NCBI RefSeq assembly: GCF_003610255.1
Contig: NZ_RAPS01000001.1
Span: forward strand, 6,227,001-6,291,000
Direction: 5' to 3'
DNA length: 64,000 nt
Source: Streptomyces sp. TLI_171
GTDB taxonomy: Bacteria > Actinomycetota > Actinomycetes > Streptomycetales > Streptomycetaceae
The notes beneath the pieces were generated by a model, which ran no database searches, had not been told where the DNA came from, and worked only from the letters and a program-made list of their open reading frames with translations. The first letter of the stretch is position 1, and every line of letters begins with the position of its first letter. A program made the position numbers and the translations under genes. Shown piece after piece: positions 61,916-64,000 of the stretch.

Positions 61916-61966
61916 GCACCCGGGCGGCCGGGTCCGGTCCAGGACCCGGCCGCCGGTGACGAGAGG

Positions 61967-62569
61967 TCAGGCCGGTACCGCGCGGCGGCTCACCACGTGG
62001 TCGGCCAGGCCGTAGGCGACGGCCTCCTCGGCGCCGAACACCTTGTCCCGGTCCATGTCGGCGCGCAGCGTCGCCACGTCGTGGTGGGTGTGCCGGGACA
62101 GCACCTCCTCCACCTGGCCGCGGATCCGGACCATCTCCTTGGCGGCCAGACTGAGGTCGGAGACGGTGCCCTGCCGGCCGCCGCTGGCCGGCTGGCCGAG
62201 CAGCACCCGGGCGTGCCGGAGCACGAACCGCCGCCCCGGGTCGCCACCGGCCAGCAGCACCGCCGCGGTGGAGGCGGCCTGGCCGACGCAGAAGGTCGAG
62301 ATCGGCGACTGCACGAAGGTCATGGTGTCGTAGATCGCCATCAGCGAAGTGAACGATCCGCCGGGCGAGTTGAGGTAGAGCGCGATCTCCTCGCCGGGGT
62401 TCGCCGACTCCAGGTGGAGCAGCTGGGCGATGACGGTGTTGGCCACGCCGTCGTCGATCTCGGTGCCGAGGAAGACGATGCGCTCGTTCAGCAGCCGGCT
62501 GAACACGTCGTAGGACCGTTCGCCCTGCGCGGTCCGCTCGATGACGTACGGGATCGGGTAGGAGGCCAT
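61967..62569 (-). CDS. clpP4: ClpP-family subunit lacking the catalytic His (ClpP4-like)
   Basis: 200 residues. ClpP fold marks include LNERIVFLGTEIDDGVANTV, LYLNSPGGSFTSLMAIYDTM and CVGQAASTAAVLLAGG with Ser100, and DRDKVFGAEEAVAYGLAD with Asp175. The box that normally reads R-V-M-I-H-Q-P is RVLLGQPASGG, so the catalytic His is Gly125. It starts one base after the stop of the upstream clpP gene, so the two are co-translated and probably form a mixed complex. ClpP3/ClpP4 naming follows operon order next to PopR. Confidence 0.88.
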   Translation of the reverse strand: MASYPIPYVIERTAQGERSYDVFSRLLNERIVFLGTEIDDGVANTVIAQLLHLESANPGEEIALYLNSPGGSFTSLMAIYDTMTFVQSPISTFCVGQAASTAAVLLAGGDPGRRFVLRHARVLLGQPASGGRQGTVSDLSLAAKEMVRIRGQVEEVLSRHTHHDVATLRADMDRDKVFGAEEAVAYGLADHVVSRRAVPA

Positions 62570-62570
62570 G

Positions 62571-63209
62571 TCACAGCCCCATTCGCGGGCGCGAGGACGC
62601 CGGGCGGATGTCGGCGAGCGACTCCACCACGTGGTCCACCATCCCGTACTCGCGGGCCTGTTCGGCGGTGAACCAGCGGTCCCGGTCGCCGTCCCGGGCG
62701 ATGGTCTGCTCGCTCTGCCCGGTGTGCTCGGCGGTGATCCGCTCGATCGCCCGCTTGGTGAACTCCAGGTTCTCCGCCTGGATCTCGATGTCCGCGGCGG
62801 TGCCGCCGATGCCCGCCGACGGCTGGTGCATCATGATCCGCGCGTTCGGCAGGGCGAACCGCTTGCCGGGCGCGCCCACGGTCAGCAGGAACTGGCCCAT
62901 GCTGGCGGCGAAGCCCATCGCGAGGGTGGAGACGTCATTGGGGATCAGCCGCATGGTGTCGTAGATCGCCAGGCCCGCGGTGACCGACCCGCCCGGGCTG
63001 TTGATGTACAGGCAGATGTCGGTGCGCGGGTCCTCGGCGGACAGCAGCAGCAGCTGCGCGCACACCCGGTTCGCCGACACGTCGTCGACCTGGGTGCCGA
63101 GCAGGACGATCCGCTGCGCGAGCAGCTGCGCCGCGAGGTGGTCGTCGAAGCGGCTGGGGGGCGTGTCGCCCTCCTCCGCGCGGGGCCGGAGCGTGCTGAG
63201 CGAGCCCAT
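62571..63209 (-). CDS. clpP3: ATP-dependent Clp protease proteolytic subunit (ClpP3-like)
   Basis: 212 residues, ATG 63209 with GAAGGAGG upstream. Complete Ser-His-Asp triad: GFAASMGQFLL (Ser103), ARIMMHQPSAG (His128) and DRDRWFTAEQA (Asp177), with LYINSPGGSVTAGLAIYDTM. It forms a tetradecameric chamber that degrades unfolded proteins with Clp ATPases. First gene of the two-gene operon expected to be activated by PopR; in streptomycetes this second clpP operon is induced when ClpP1/P2 fail. Confidence 0.92.
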   Translation of the reverse strand: MGSLSTLRPRAEEGDTPPSRFDDHLAAQLLAQRIVLLGTQVDDVSANRVCAQLLLLSAEDPRTDICLYINSPGGSVTAGLAIYDTMRLIPNDVSTLAMGFAASMGQFLLTVGAPGKRFALPNARIMMHQPSAGIGGTAADIEIQAENLEFTKRAIERITAEHTGQSEQTIARDGDRDRWFTAEQAREYGMVDHVVESLADIRPASSRPRMGL

Positions 63210-63340
63210 CTGGTGCCTCCTTCTTCGGGGTCGGGGAAGGCCGTCCCCCTCACTCTCACCCCGCGGAGGCCCCCGCACGGCCCCGCTCTGCCCGCCGCAG
63301 ATTCGCCACGGGCAGAGCGCTTCGACGATTGCTCGGCGAC

Positions 63341-64000
63341 TCAGTGACTCGATGCCCCGATGCGCCCGCGGCTCACCCGCCCACGGGCATCGACCCGGGT
63401 GCGGTGCTCGCCCACCGCAGTGCTCGGGGCCGGACCGACCAGGCGCGCGGCGAGGGCGGCGTCCACCGTCCGTTCGGCCTCCGCGATCCGTGCGGCCGAC
63501 CGTGCCGCGGCACCGCGCCGCCACGGTGGCTCGCGCCGGATCAGCTCCAACTCGTGCCGGGCCAGCGCGATTTGCTGCAGCGGGCCGGGAACCGTGGCCG
63601 GACGCGCCAGGTGGTTCGGGCCGGGGGCCGTCGTGGCCTGCTCGACCGCCGCCGCCAGCCGCCGGGCCAGCACGAGGTGCCGGTGCCGGGCGCCGAACAG
63701 CTCGCAGGCCAGCACCGACGCCAGGCAGCCGATCGCACAGTTCGCCAGCAGCGGCAGCAGCAGGGCGAGCGCCGGATCTCCGGCCAGCTGAGTGACCATC
63801 AGCACCACGGTGGCCAGCGCGGCCGTCTGGTACGCGTAGCCCGTCCCCGCCAGCGCAGGGATCAGCCCCGCGGCCACCGCCAAGACCGCCACCAGCCCCC
63901 AACCCGGACCGGCCCAGACCAGCGCCGCCCCGCCGGCCGGCGCCGCCAGCGCCGTCCCCGCGAACCGCTGCAAGGCCCGCCCGGTCACCGGCCCGACCTC
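63341..64000 (-). CDS. FUSC-family membrane protein, C-terminal part (runs off window)
   Basis: The frame is open to the window end, so only the last 220 codons are seen. Hydrophobic segments (AALVWAGPGWGLVAVLAVAAGLIPALAG and TAALATVVLMVTQLAG, abridged) precede a soluble helical tail, with GRALQRFAGTALAAPAG at the start, the pattern of the second FUSC/aromatic-acid-exporter repeat. Likely an inner-membrane efflux-type protein. Confidence 0.7.
   Translation of the reverse strand, partial: EVGPVTGRALQRFAGTALAAPAGGAALVWAGPGWGLVAVLAVAAGLIPALAGTGYAYQTAALATVVLMVTQLAGDPALALLLPLLANCAIGCLASVLACELFGARHRHLVLARRLAAAVEQATTAPGPNHLARPATVPGPLQQIALARHELELIRREPPWRRGAAARSAARIAEAERTVDAALAARLVGPAPSTAVGEHRTRVDARGRVSRGRIGASSH

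Overview
The window is very GC-rich actinomycete DNA. A SsgA-like sporulation protein, a PopR/ClpP3/ClpP4 locus, an LAETG-type cell-wall protein, a LAL regulator and a xylo-oligosaccharide (bxl-type) cluster together point to the family Streptomycetaceae (Streptomyces or Kitasatospora). No single feature separates the two genera.

Left part (1 to about 35,080) is an accessory region dense in insertion sequences. It carries two giant effector-like genes. The first (2..2812, 5' end outside the window) has 166-residue repeats followed by an OTU-type cysteine protease domain. The second (21889..30186, minus strand, about 2,765 codons) has an N-terminus like actinobacterial WXG100/CpnT-type polymorphic toxins and a C-terminal protein-glutaminase (deamidase) domain with a clear Cys-His-Asp triad. 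In both cases the next gene position, where a partner or immunity gene might be expected, is cut or occupied by transposon DNA. Around them lie IS3, IS110, ISAs1, IS1182, IS982, IS256 and ISL3 elements, often nested: IS110 in IS3, IS982 in an IS3-like transposase, IS3 in ISAs1, ISL3 in the right end of IS256. Between them sit a cytochrome P450, a sortase substrate, an unknown protein, a membrane-anchored ricin-type lectin protein and a LAL regulator. The region ends with a tyrosine integrase gene and a 3' fragment of tRNA-Pro(GGG). This is the arrangement expected at one end of an integrated element; the other end must lie left of the window.

Right part (about 35,080 to 64,000) looks like ordinary chromosome. 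It holds a WapI-type immunity-like gene, an ECF sigma/DGPF/RibD-like operon (the RibD-like gene is frameshifted), a secreted protein, aldose 1-epimerase and alditol oxidase, and then a divergent LacI regulator with an ABC sugar transporter and a GH3 glycosidase. A palindromic CGAAA-N-TTT element lies upstream of both the alditol oxidase and the transporter operon, suggesting one regulator ties uptake, hydrolysis and sugar-alcohol oxidation together. Further right are an MDR oxidoreductase, a MmyB-type regulator divergent from an SDR gene, a membrane SpoIIE-type phosphatase sensor, the SsgA-like protein, PntB/PntA transhydrogenase, a deletion scar joining an MMPL gene to a response regulator, a secreted PI-PLC-like enzyme, PopR facing clpP3-clpP4, and a truncated FUSC-type membrane protein at the edge.
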